The notes under the pieces: generated by a model
What the model was told of the DNA's origin: nothing
The model's database searches: none
Seen by the model: the letters and a program-made list of their open reading frames with translations, nothing else
Shown: one piece after another, positions 27,572-36,946 of the stretch
Layout of the letters: the number at the start of each line of letters is the position of its first letter
How positions within the stretch are numbered: the first letter of the stretch is position 1
Made by a program: the position numbers and the translations under genes
DNA from: Kiritimatiellia bacterium
GTDB lineage: Bacteria > Verrucomicrobiota > Kiritimatiellia > RZYC01
DNA length: 54,753 nt
Assembly: GCA_028708815.1 (NCBI GenBank)
Contig: JAQVYB010000007.1
Coordinates: forward strand, 1 to 54,753
Direction: 5' to 3'

Positions 27572-28402
27572 TCAGGTAAAATCAAACTGTGCGCCGGCGC
27601 CGCAAAGGCGAAACCCATTCCGGAATCGCTCGCGCAGCACACATTGAGCCGCCAAACCCGTACAGTGCCCCGGCGCCATACTCCGCACATCAAACGACAT
27701 CAACACATCTGCCGCCTGAACCACCAACTCCGCATCGGCATGCGCCAGATGCATCCCGCCGATTACGCAGGCGATGGATGTTTCTCCCGTAACAGCCCGA
27801 ACATGCCGCAGCGTGTTTTCCACCCCGCTGTGCGCGCAACCCAGCAGCACCACGAGCCCCTCGCCCGTTTCCATCCAAAGCGCCTGGTCGTCCGGCACCG
27901 CATCCGGCTCCATACCACCCGCATCCACAAAAAGCCCCGCATCGCCGGGCGCCCCCTGCTTCACCCGCGGAATGCTCCCGCTGATCCAAACGCCCGGAAT
28001 CACCTCCATCGGCGTTTCCGTGCGTACCACATTCGACGCGCGCGCTTTTACCGCCGCACGCACATCCGGCGGCATACCAATATCACGCACCACGCCCGCG
28101 CGCCGGCTGTAGTGCGCACCCTCCGCCGCCGGGTGCATAAAAAGGCCGGCCTGCGGCGCCTTCCCAAGCGCATTGGCCAGCCCACCGGTGTGGTCATAAT
28201 GCCCGTGACTCAGCACAATCGCTTCGATTCGCTCCCACGCCACGCCCAGCCTCTCGGCATTGTGCGACAACGCAAGCCCCTGACCGGCATCAAAAAGCAG
28301 GGCATGCCCCTCCCGCTCGATCAGCATCGAAAGCCCATGCTCACCCAAAAAACCGGGCATCAAAGCGGTATTCTCAACCAGGATACTCACGCGCGTGGTC
28401 AT
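27572..28402 (-). CDS. MBL-fold metallo-hydrolase
   Basis: LSHGHYDHTGGLANAL metal-binding motif; start at MTTRVSILVEN (28402) or 28444. Confidence 0.85.
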   Translation of the reverse strand: MTTRVSILVENTALMPGFLGEHGLSMLIEREGHALLFDAGQGLALSHNAERLGVAWERIEAIVLSHGHYDHTGGLANALGKAPQAGLFMHPAAEGAHYSRRAGVVRDIGMPPDVRAAVKARASNVVRTETPMEVIPGVWISGSIPRVKQGAPGDAGLFVDAGGMEPDAVPDDQALWMETGEGLVVLLGCAHSGVENTLRHVRAVTGETSIACVIGGMHLAHADAELVVQAADVLMSFDVRSMAPGHCTGLAAQCVLRERFRNGFRLCGAGAQFDFT

Positions 28403-28427
28403 GGCGACTTTCTGCTGCGTCAACAAC

Positions 28428-28766
28428 TCAGTGATCACACACATTCTCGCCGCTTTGCAGCGACCCGTTCAACCACGAAAGCACCAGCGCTTCCGGCTCG
28501 CCCACCGGCGCTCCCACCACCACGCTAATCCCGTTCTGTTCAAATAACGCCTGTGCGCGCTGCCCCATGCCGCCCGCCAGGATCACATTCGCTCCCTGCT
28601 CATGCAGCCAGCGCGGCAAGACTCCCGGCTCGTGCGCAGGCGGCGTCAACATCGTAACGCCCTGCACGGACTTGCTTGTTTCATCCGCCTCGACCATTGC
28701 AAATTGCTCGCAATGACCAAAATGCATGCATAATTTTCCTTCCGCCAACGGAATGGCTACTTTCAT
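28428..28766 (-). CDS. NifX/NifB-type dinitrogenase iron-molybdenum cofactor domain protein
   Basis: MKVAIPLAEGKLCMHFGHCEQFAMVEAD...GANVILAGGMGQRAQALFEQNGISVVVG. Confidence 0.9.
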   Translation of the reverse strand: MKVAIPLAEGKLCMHFGHCEQFAMVEADETSKSVQGVTMLTPPAHEPGVLPRWLHEQGANVILAGGMGQRAQALFEQNGISVVVGAPVGEPEALVLSWLNGSLQSGENVCDH

Positions 28767-28832
28767 CCTTCTTCTCCTTCTTTTATCGTTCTCTTATCAT
28801 TCAAGCCGGAAACAGTCACCCCAACGGGTACG

Positions 28833-29711
28833 TCATTTCCCGCCATCGCGCACGGCAACCACCACCTCGGCAAACGCCTTCGTCGCCGGGGAATCCGGAT
28901 AACCCTCCACAAACGACTGCCCCTCATCGCCCGCCAGCACCACCCGCGGATCCATCGGAATGCGCCCCAGAAAAGATACGTTCATCTCCGACGCCAGCTT
29001 TTCTCCCCCGCCCCGCCGGAACACATCCGTCTCCTTGCCGCAGTGCGGACACACAAAACCGCTCATATTCTCCACAATACCCAACACCGGCACGCCCACC
29101 TGCCGACAGAAGTTCACCGAGCGCCGCACATCCGAAATCGCCACCTCCTGCGGCGTCGTCACAATCAGCGCCCCATCCAGCCCTTCAATCAACTGGCACA
29201 CCGACAGCGGTTCGTCGCCCGTGCCCGGCGGCGCGTCCACAATCAGATAATCCAACTCACCCCATTCCACATCCGTCAAAAACTGTTTGATCACATTCAT
29301 CTTCATCGGACCCCGCCAGATCACCGCCTGATCACGCCCCTCCAGCAGCAACCCCAGCGACATCACCTTCAAACTGCCCACCTCCAGCGGAAGAATCCCA
29401 TCCTCCCCGTTCACCGGGCGCTTCCCATACAGATTCAGCATCGTCGGAATGCTCGGGCCGTGAATATCCACATCCAACAATCCCACGCGATAGCCCTGTT
29501 GCGCCAGGGTCGCCGCCACATTCACCGATACCGTACTCTTGCCCACGCCTCCCTTGCCCGACATCACCAGATATTTTTTCTTAATCGCGCACATCCGCCG
29601 CGCCAGCGCCTGCCGCTCCTGCACCGCCTCCGCGGTCTCGCCTGGTTTCGCCTGCTTTGAAGCGCATGACTTCTCTTCACATGTCTCACACGTTTTTGCT
29701 TCATCACTCAT
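28833..29711 (-). CDS. Mrp/NBP35 family Fe-S carrier ATPase
   Basis: [65 protein letters not shown]. Confidence 0.93.
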   Translation of the reverse strand: MSDEAKTCETCEEKSCASKQAKPGETAEAVQERQALARRMCAIKKKYLVMSGKGGVGKSTVSVNVAATLAQQGYRVGLLDVDIHGPSIPTMLNLYGKRPVNGEDGILPLEVGSLKVMSLGLLLEGRDQAVIWRGPMKMNVIKQFLTDVEWGELDYLIVDAPPGTGDEPLSVCQLIEGLDGALIVTTPQEVAISDVRRSVNFCRQVGVPVLGIVENMSGFVCPHCGKETDVFRRGGGEKLASEMNVSFLGRIPMDPRVVLAGDEGQSFVEGYPDSPATKAFAEVVVAVRDGGK

Positions 29712-30585
29712 GGTTTATTTTCTCCCTGATTCGTTTCCAAAGTTCTTTTATTTCTTCCGCTGCGGCACCCTTCCCGTATTCCACCACGGAGAGCCCCTGC
29801 CGCTGCGCTTCGGTGAACGCGCCGTCATACGGAAGCCGTCCCGCCAAAAAAGCCCCGCGCTCCCGGGCCTCCTTCTCCAAACGAACGGCCAGGTCCGCAT
29901 TTAAATCATATTTATTCACCACCAGTGCCACCGGAATGTGAAAATGTTGCGCCAAGTCCAGCACGCGCGACAAATCATGCGCGCCCGAGAGCGTGGGTTC
30001 CGTGACGATCACGGCCAGGTCCGTCCCCGTCAACGACGCAATCACCGGGCAGCCAATCCCCGGCGGCCCGTCCACGAGCACCCAATCCGCCTGCCGCTCC
30101 TTCGCCAGCTCCACCGCCTGCTCCCGAACCAGAGCCACCAGACGTCCCGAATTTTCGCCGCCCGGAGTCAGACGGGCATGCGCCATCGGCCCACATCGCG
30201 TATCCGAAATAAACCACTCGCCACCCTCGCGCTCCGGAAAATCAATCGCCCCCACCGGACAGGCCGAAACGCAGACCCCGCAGCCCTCACAGCTCATATC
30301 CCGAACAAAACACGTCGCCCCATCCTCGGCCCTCCCGATGGCATCAAAACGACAGACCTCTTCGCACACGCCGCAGCCCGTACAGTCCGACACACGAATC
30401 CCCGCCTCGTGCCCACTGCGAAACACCTCGCGCCGCTTAATCTCCGGCTGCAAAATCAAATGCAGATCCGCCGCATCCACGTCGCAATCCGCCAGGACGC
30501 TCTTCCGGGCCAGGGCCGCAAACGAGGCCGTCACACTGGTTTTCCCTGTGCCTCCCTTGCCGCTTATAATGACAATCTGCTTCAT
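29704..30585 (-). CDS. MinD-superfamily P-loop ATPase with two 4Fe-4S motifs
   Basis: [21 protein letters not shown] and [12 protein letters not shown]. Confidence 0.92.
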   Translation of the reverse strand: MKQIVIISGKGGTGKTSVTASFAALARKSVLADCDVDAADLHLILQPEIKRREVFRSGHEAGIRVSDCTGCGVCEEVCRFDAIGRAEDGATCFVRDMSCEGCGVCVSACPVGAIDFPEREGGEWFISDTRCGPMAHARLTPGGENSGRLVALVREQAVELAKERQADWVLVDGPPGIGCPVIASLTGTDLAVIVTEPTLSGAHDLSRVLDLAQHFHIPVALVVNKYDLNADLAVRLEKEARERGAFLAGRLPYDGAFTEAQRQGLSVVEYGKGAAAEEIKELWKRIREKINHE

Positions 30586-30643
30586 AACATTCTCAACTTT
30601 CTTCCAATCGAATGCCGGCGAAACCGCAGGCGTTCCCGCTCAA

Positions 30644-31516
30644 TCAGCGGCCAACCGCTTCACAGGCCGCAGACAGCGTCTCTTTCAACTGCTCCAGCGC
30701 CCGACGAAACGAAGGGACCGTATCGAGCGGCAGCTCGCCCCGTGAATAACTCTCCGCCACCGCCCGGTCATCCGGAATTTCCGCCAGCAACGCAAGGCCC
30801 TCCTCCCGACAATACCGCCGCACCGAATCATCCCCGCAGGCCCGATTCACCACCACGCCAAAGGGACGCCCCAGAGACCGCATCAATTCCACCGCCAACT
30901 TCAAATCGTTCAACCCAAAAGGCGTAGGCTCCGTGACCAGCAGCACATAATCGGCATCCTTCACCGTAGTCACCACCGCGCACGCTGTGCCCGGAGGCGC
31001 ATCAAGCAGCGCCAGGCCCGTGGGCTGTATTTTTTTCTTCACGGCCCGGATCAGCGGCGGGGCCATCGCCTCGCCGATATTCAAAAGCCCCTGCACAAAC
31101 GAAAGCCGTCCTGCTTTGCCGCATTCCACCACTCCCACCGCGCGAAACGCCTCGGTAATCGCGCCCGTCGGGCACGCCCGCAGACAGCCCCCGCATCCAT
31201 GACACAGCTCCGGAAAAACCACCGCCTTCTTCGGCACAACAATCGCGTGAAATTCGCACGCATCGCCGCACTTGCGGCACCCATCGCAAAGAGCCGGGTC
31301 CACCACCGGAATCAGAATCCCCGCCTCTTCCGTTTCTTCAATGGCCGGCTTCAAAAAAATATGGCCATTCGGCTCTTCCACATCGCAATCGAGATATTGA
31401 ACCGGCTCCTCCTGTTGCGCCTGGAGTACCGCCAAACTCACCGCCACCGTCGTTTTGCCGGTTCCACCCTTGCCACTCGCCACCGCAATACGAAACGCTC
31501 CATCGACTCTGCTCAT
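30644..31516 (-). CDS. MinD-superfamily P-loop ATPase with two 4Fe-4S motifs (paralog)
   Basis: [22 protein letters not shown] and CHGCGGCLRACP; start 31516 ATGA-overlaps the upstream stop. Confidence 0.92.
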   Translation of the reverse strand: MSRVDGAFRIAVASGKGGTGKTTVAVSLAVLQAQQEEPVQYLDCDVEEPNGHIFLKPAIEETEEAGILIPVVDPALCDGCRKCGDACEFHAIVVPKKAVVFPELCHGCGGCLRACPTGAITEAFRAVGVVECGKAGRLSFVQGLLNIGEAMAPPLIRAVKKKIQPTGLALLDAPPGTACAVVTTVKDADYVLLVTEPTPFGLNDLKLAVELMRSLGRPFGVVVNRACGDDSVRRYCREEGLALLAEIPDDRAVAESYSRGELPLDTVPSFRRALEQLKETLSAACEAVGR

Positions 31517-32370
31517 ACATCCTCTTCCCGGCGAATCACCAGGCAGCCCACCGGCGCCTTCGCCATTTCCGCCACCAGCGAACACTTCACAATAAATAAA
31601 AAGTAAATCGGCTTATTCACCCCCGACAGCGTTTCAAAATTGCCCTGCCCTTTCGATATCACCAGGTCCGCTTGATCCCAAAGCTGCATAAACTCATCCG
31701 AACAATCCTCCAGCACGGTGCCCGGCGCATCCGAGCCATTGTCCGTTACGCGCACCAGATCCGGCAATCCCGCCAAAACCGCATCCTCCATCGTCGCATC
31801 ATTGATCACCGGAACCCCGCGTACCACCAACGTGATCTTCTCCATCGGCAGCGCTTCGATCAGCAGACGATCCAGCACAATTTCCCCCGCATTATCCGCC
31901 AAATACAAAATCCGCTCCGCGCGCGATGCCGCCTCGAAAAACCCCTGCACATCCCCCCGCAGCGGTTGCGACCAGATACTGTTCAAATGCTCCGGCAACT
32001 CTTCCGCCGCAATCTGCGTCTTGGCTCCCGCGTCCAGCAAATTGCCGCCAATGGCCACGCGCACCGCCGCCGCCCGAACATCCGGCTGAAGCTTCAGCGC
32101 CTCGCGCATCACGGGCAGCATGTCCAACGCCGCACGGTTCATTTGATCCTTTACCGAAAAATAAGGATCCCGACTCCCCACCACGCCGCGAAGCATACGG
32201 TGCAGCCGCTGTGCAATCGCCGGCGGCGTACCCGCCCAATCCATCTCCGACAAATCCCGCAGCACCCGGCGCATCAAACTTTCCCGTTGCGCATCATCGC
32301 TCGTCACCAGCGAAATCGCCTCCAAAGACTGACGCACAAAACAAGGTATACAAGTCAATTCTGTTTTCAT
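31513..32370 (-). CDS. ARMT1/DUF89-like domain protein
   Basis: MKTELTCIPCFVRQSLEAISLVT...ILYLADNAGEIVLDRLLIEAL...VLKGQGNFETLSG-like (VISKGQGNFETLSGV) motifs. Confidence 0.85.
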   Translation of the reverse strand: MKTELTCIPCFVRQSLEAISLVTSDDAQRESLMRRVLRDLSEMDWAGTPPAIAQRLHRMLRGVVGSRDPYFSVKDQMNRAALDMLPVMREALKLQPDVRAAAVRVAIGGNLLDAGAKTQIAAEELPEHLNSIWSQPLRGDVQGFFEAASRAERILYLADNAGEIVLDRLLIEALPMEKITLVVRGVPVINDATMEDAVLAGLPDLVRVTDNGSDAPGTVLEDCSDEFMQLWDQADLVISKGQGNFETLSGVNKPIYFLFIVKCSLVAEMAKAPVGCLVIRREEDV

Positions 32371-32376
32371 CGATCT

Positions 32377-32664
32377 CCTGCGCCCCGCCGGGGCGCTTCT
32401 TTTTTTTCTCTTCCCGTGCATCCCGGGGCTTCACCCCGGGCTGCATTCCCTGCCCCCTCCGGGGGCGCTCCCGTCTTCATCCCCGGGCTGCATTCCCTGC
32501 CCCCTCCGGGCGCTCCCGTCTTCATCCCCGGGCTGCATTCCCTGCCCCCTCCGGGGGCGCTCCCGTCTTCATCCCCGGAGGGGATGAGGAGTTAAGCCCG
32601 GGGTGAAACCCCGGGAATCGTGTCCCTGAAAAAAAACAACCCGCGCCCCGGAGGGGCGCTGGAA
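32377..32664. repeat. Left direct repeat flanking the RAYT gene (REP/BIME-like, three 47-bp units)
   Basis: ctgcattccctgccccctccgggggcgctcccgtcttcatccccggg repeated three times, then hairpins CCCGGGGtgaaaCCCCGGG and GCGCCCCggaGGGGCGC. Confidence 0.92.
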
Positions 32665-32666
32665 TC

Positions 32667-33113
32667 TCATTCCCCCAAATATTTCTCATCATATTTCAAC
32701 TCATGCGCATCCAAAAACGACTTGAACTCCTCCATAAACGATTTCGTACTGTGATGCTCGACCTGATTCCGAATATATTCCCTGACCTTTGGAACCATGG
32801 ACTGACTTACGCTGAAAGAGGCATATTTATTTTGCCACGAAAAATATCCCGTGATTTTTTTATTCTCATTGATCCATCGCGTACTCGCGCTCTTCATTTC
32901 CCACACCAAATCCGCTACGGATATACTCTGATGAATCATGACCAGAATGTGTACATGATCGAAAGCGCCCCCGATTTCAATCGATTGGCTGTTTTTCTCC
33001 CGAATGATTCCACCCAGGTAGGCATACAAATCATTCCGAATGATGGATGTGATCAAAGGCTCTCGGTTTTTTGTTGAAAAGATCATGTGATGAATATTTT
33101 TAATATAGCTCAT
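32667..33113 (-). mobile_element. IS200-like / REP-associated tyrosine transposase (RAYT)
   Basis: MSYIKNIHHMIFSTKNREPLI...GGAFDHVHILVMIHQSISVADLVWEMKSASTRWINE; HVH motif of Y1 transposases; terminal region REYIRNQVEHH. Confidence 0.9.
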
Positions 33114-33125
33114 AAATCGGTTGTT

Positions 33126-33366
33126 CCTGCACCCCTCCGGCGCGCTTCATTTTTTCTCTTCCCATGCATCCCGGGGCTTTCACCCCGGGCTATATTCCCT
33201 GCCCCCTCCGGGGGCGCTCCCGTCTTCATCCCCGGGCTGCATTCCCTGCCCCCTCCGGGGGCTCCCGTCTTCATCCCCGGAGGGGATGAGGAGTTAAGCC
33301 CGGGGTGAAACCCCGGGAATCGTGTCCCTGAAAAAAAACAACCCGCGCCCCGGAGGGGCGCTGGAA
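33126..33366. repeat. Right direct repeat flanking the RAYT gene (two 47-bp units)
   Basis: Near-identical to the left copy over its terminal part (gaggggatgaggagttaagcccggggtgaaaccccgggaatcgtgtccctgaaaaaaaacaacccgcgccccggaggggcgctgg). Confidence 0.92.
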
Positions 33367-33369
33367 CCC

Positions 33370-34560
33370 TCATCCCTTCATTTTTTTCAACGCCTGATCT
33401 ACATCGGCCTGCAATTCCTCGATGGGCTCAATGCCAACCGACAGGCGTACCGTATTCGGGTTCACGCCAAATCCCGTTCGACGTTCCGGCGGCATATAGA
33501 GCATGGTGGTCAGGAAAGGAATGCAGATGAGTGATTCCGTGGACCCGAGGCTCACCGCATGATAAATCACCTGCAACGAGGAAATAAACCGCTTGGCATC
33601 CTCCTGTGTTGCCCCCACATCAAACGCCATCATGCCTCCAAATCCTTTGTGCATCTGGCGCACCGCAATCGCGTAATCCTCCGTTCCTTTCAATCCCGGA
33701 TAACGCACATTCGTGATCCCGGCGCAATCCGCCAGGTGCTCCGCCAGAACCTCCGCATTCGATGCCATGCGTGCCGCACGCAGCTCAAATGTTTTCAGCC
33801 CGCGTTCCAGCAGAAAGGCAGAGTACGCATCCAACGTGGTCCCGATGGCCTGCCGGGTAAACCAGAGCTTATCGTAATGCTCCGCCGATCCCACAATCGC
33901 ACCGGCCATGAGATCGTTATGCCCCCCCAACGCCTTGGTCGCACTATGCACCACCAAATCCGCACCCAGCGCAAGCGGATTCTGATGGTACGGCGTAGCG
34001 AATGTATTATCCACCACCACCATTGCACCCACTTCCCGGGCCATCTCCTTAATGGCCGCCACATCAATCACCTTGCACAACGGATTGCTCGGCGTTTCCA
34101 GAAAAATCAGTTGCGTGTTCGGTTTCAAGGCGCGACCCACGTCCTGCCAATTCGCCGCATCCAGCCACGTGATCTCCACCCCCAACCGCTCCAAAATAAG
34201 CGAAACCTTGTAGTTCGCTCCGTAAATATCGTGAAACATCACGACATGACCTCCCGCACGCAGATAGGTCAGATACACCATCGAACACGCCGCCATCCCG
34301 GACGTACACACCACGCAATCCTCCGCGCCTTCCATTTCCGCAATCGCACGCTCCACCGCACGAACCGTCGGATTATCATCCCGATGATACGTGTATCCAT
34401 CCACTTCCCCATCCGTGATTTTGCGCAATACCTCAAAATCAAGATACTCATAATTCACGGCATTCACGATCGGAGTGACCATCGGACGATTCCCGTAAGG
34501 CGTCAACGGATCGGACAGCTTCGGGCGGCTCCCGGCAGACTTTCTGTTTTTATGCGGCAT
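33370..34560 (-). CDS. Trans-sulfuration-family PLP-dependent enzyme (cystathionine gamma-synthase / gamma-lyase-like)
   Basis: YHRDDNPTVRAVERAIAEMEGAEDCVVCTSGMAA; ADLVVHSATKALGGHNDLMAGAIVG; SLGSTESLI. Confidence 0.9.
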   Translation of the reverse strand: MPHKNRKSAGSRPKLSDPLTPYGNRPMVTPIVNAVNYEYLDFEVLRKITDGEVDGYTYHRDDNPTVRAVERAIAEMEGAEDCVVCTSGMAACSMVYLTYLRAGGHVVMFHDIYGANYKVSLILERLGVEITWLDAANWQDVGRALKPNTQLIFLETPSNPLCKVIDVAAIKEMAREVGAMVVVDNTFATPYHQNPLALGADLVVHSATKALGGHNDLMAGAIVGSAEHYDKLWFTRQAIGTTLDAYSAFLLERGLKTFELRAARMASNAEVLAEHLADCAGITNVRYPGLKGTEDYAIAVRQMHKGFGGMMAFDVGATQEDAKRFISSLQVIYHAVSLGSTESLICIPFLTTMLYMPPERRTGFGVNPNTVRLSVGIEPIEELQADVDQALKKMKG

Positions 34561-34621
34561 CGCTTTCCCTTTCCAAAATGCACAGGCCCAACCATTCAGG
34601 CCTTAAAAAAGGCCTCTTATA

Positions 34622-35569
34622 CTACGCCCGAACCAAAAAATAAACGTCCGCGTTACGATATTCTGTACGAATTTTCCCCGTACGCATCAATTCCCCGGTA
34701 TATTTGGCGATCTCATTCACATGCATCCCGAACACTTCGGCCATCTGACGAGCCGTACATGGACGCCTGCGGAGCAGATCCAGAATCGTATCCTGATTCA
34801 CCTTAAACGTACCTCCCGCATGAGCCGGGAAGGAGGCAATCACCGTCGCCTTCGGATGAAACAGCCGCGCGCATTGCTCCAGATGCTCCCGCGCAACAGG
34901 ACGAACCCCCGATTCCGCCGGTGGTCGAACCGCCGTATTCAACTGAATTTCATCCGGATAAATCGGCTCAATCAGCCGAGCGATTTTTTCCACATCAGCC
35001 AAGGCGGAATTCACCCCGTCGATCAGGAACACTTCCATCCATATGCGTCCCGCATACTCCTGCCGGAACGCCCGCATGCCCTCTATGCATTGCTCCAGAT
35101 TCAGCGATTCATGCGGACGGTTCACGCGCTGAAACGAATCATCGTCCCACGCACTCAGCGAAATCTTCACCACATCGGCCCGGGCAGCGGACGCACGCAC
35201 TTCGGGCCGGTACAGCAACGTCCCGTTCGTCAGCAAAACAGACGGCGTGGAAAACTGTTCTTTTATAAAGGATAAAATGTCTCCGAAAGACCCATGCAGC
35301 GTCGGCTCTCCCGAACCCGAAAGCGTGATGTAATCCGCCTCCCCGCCCGACGCCTGCCACGCCAGGAGTTCCTGCTTCACCTCCTCAATCGGAACATATT
35401 CCTTTTGTTCCAACGTCTTGCAGGTGGTACGACCCAACTGACAAAAAACGCAGTCTATCGTGCAGGTCTTCAGCACGCTCAGATCCACACCCAGCGAACG
35501 ACCAAACCGACGCGAGGGAACCGGCCCAAAAATATGACGATACTTATTCATCCGAATCAAACACGACAA
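34622..35569 (-). CDS. Radical SAM protein
   Basis: IFGPVPSRRFGRSLGVDLSVLKTCTIDCVFCQLGRT with CxxxCxxC-type cluster; YITLSGSGEPTLH. Confidence 0.88.
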   Translation of the reverse strand: MSCLIRMNKYRHIFGPVPSRRFGRSLGVDLSVLKTCTIDCVFCQLGRTTCKTLEQKEYVPIEEVKQELLAWQASGGEADYITLSGSGEPTLHGSFGDILSFIKEQFSTPSVLLTNGTLLYRPEVRASAARADVVKISLSAWDDDSFQRVNRPHESLNLEQCIEGMRAFRQEYAGRIWMEVFLIDGVNSALADVEKIARLIEPIYPDEIQLNTAVRPPAESGVRPVAREHLEQCARLFHPKATVIASFPAHAGGTFKVNQDTILDLLRRRPCTARQMAEVFGMHVNEIAKYTGELMRTGKIRTEYRNADVYFLVRA

Positions 35570-35609
35570 CGGGAGGCGATAAATCGCCTCCCGTCACCTT
35601 CCACTCTGC

Positions 35610-35993
35610 TCACTTGGCGTCCTTCTGCGTTTCCAGCTCCTGAATACGCGCCTGGATACCCTCCATTTCAGCGCCGAAATATTCAGCCTGCTGCTTCAGC
35701 ATGGCCAGTTCGTCCTGAGCCACCGGCGCCGCGTTTGGCGCCCAGCCGCCACGCACCCAACCAGGCATGCCCGTGGCATTGAACTGATTGCGCCGCCCGA
35801 AGCCGCCGCCACCACGACCATATCCCATCCCGGCACCGCGGCCATAACCCATTCCCGCACCACGACCGCCGCCGCCACCACCGAAGCCGCTGCCCTGCGC
35901 GTAACCCGGGGTGTTGTATCCGGCGCAAAATCCCGCGCCGCGTCCTGTCATAGGCCCCATTCCTCCGGGACCTGTTCCGTTTCCTCTTGGCAT
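35610..35993 (-). CDS. DUF5320-like glycine-rich protein
   Basis: MPRGNGTGPGGMGPMTGRGAGFCAGYNTPGY N-terminus and C-terminal coiled-coil EDELAMLKQQAEYFGAEMEGIQARIQELE-like. Confidence 0.85.
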   Translation of the reverse strand: MPRGNGTGPGGMGPMTGRGAGFCAGYNTPGYAQGSGFGGGGGGRGAGMGYGRGAGMGYGRGGGGFGRRNQFNATGMPGWVRGGWAPNAAPVAQDELAMLKQQAEYFGAEMEGIQARIQELETQKDAK

Positions 35994-36074
35994 GATATGC
36001 CTCCTTTCATCCTTTACTTAATATTTAAGGGCTGACCCCAATGGTTCGACCCCAATGGTTTGGGATCACCCGCC

Positions 36075-36440
36075 TTAGACCCAGTGACCTTCCTTGGTCG
36101 CGCCATCGGCGCGCGGAAGCTGCGCTGCTTTCATTAACTCCACCGCCTGGCTCACCGTACTCTCCGCCGGCACGAGAAAAACAGGAATTTCTGACCCGCT
36201 CAACACGCGAAAAGCCTTCGGCCCCACGTTGCCGGTGATCACCGCTTCCGCACCCAGACGAATGACCGTCTCCGCCGACTGAATGCCGGCGCCCTGTGCC
36301 GCATTCAGATTCTGTTTGTTGTCGTGCGCCGTGCACTCACCGGTTTCCGTATCCACCAGCAGAAAATACTTTGCCCGTCCGAAATGCAAATCGGCTTCGC
36401 TCTCGATCGTTTCCCCCTTGGCCGTGATAATCACTTTCAT
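36075..36440 (-). CDS. NifX/NifB-type dinitrogenase iron-molybdenum cofactor domain protein (second copy)
   Basis: LHFGRAKYFLLVDTETGECTAHDNKQNLNAAQGAGIQSAETVIRLGAEAVITGNVGPKAFRVL. Confidence 0.9.
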   Translation of the reverse strand: MKVIITAKGETIESEADLHFGRAKYFLLVDTETGECTAHDNKQNLNAAQGAGIQSAETVIRLGAEAVITGNVGPKAFRVLSGSEIPVFLVPAESTVSQAVELMKAAQLPRADGATKEGHWV

Positions 36441-36461
36441 CGCGTCTCCTTTTTTAGCTTA

Positions 36462-36836
36462 TCAACACCCTCTGCCAAATCCTCGTCCGCGCCCGCGTCC
36501 GCCACCTCCACCTCCGCGACGTCCACCTCCAAATCCGGGGCCCGAGACCGGCATCACCGGACCACCCCCAATCCGAAGCGCCTTCCCATTCACCAGCGCA
36601 TCGGCAATCTTCTTCCGCGCGCTTCCCACAATGCGACTGAACGTGGGACGGGAAACGCCCATCTTTCCCGCCGCCTGCTCCTGATACAGCCCTTCCAAAT
36701 CCGCCAACCGAACCGCCTCGTATTCATCCAGCGTCAGCGCAATTTCCTGCAACAAACGCACCGGAGTGCCCGCAGGCTTGAAATAGGTTACGTCCGGCGG
36801 CCTCTCCACCCGGCGTATGCAATGTCGTCCCGGCAT
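36462..36836 (-). CDS. DUF134 / UPF0251 family putative DNA-binding protein
   Basis: MPGRHCIRRVERPPDVTYFKPAG...LTLDEYEAVRLADLEGLYQEQAAGKMGVSRPTFSRIVGSARKKIADALVNGKALRIGGG. Confidence 0.92.
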   Translation of the reverse strand: MPGRHCIRRVERPPDVTYFKPAGTPVRLLQEIALTLDEYEAVRLADLEGLYQEQAAGKMGVSRPTFSRIVGSARKKIADALVNGKALRIGGGPVMPVSGPGFGGGRRGGGGGGRGRGRGFGRGC

Positions 36837-36946
36837 AATAAAGACTCCCTGTTCGTGCTGAACAATATGAACATATGTTCATATCAAAAATATGTCAACG
36901 GCTTTTTCGCAGTTCTTTCCGGGGATTCGCGGGCGCACGGGTGAAA

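Noticed and set aside
31672-32606. Plus-strand ORFs of 226-307 aa opposite the ARMT1-like gene
   Set aside because: Shadow frames that run into the 47-bp repeat (LPPPGAPVFIPGLHS repeats are just the translated REP units).
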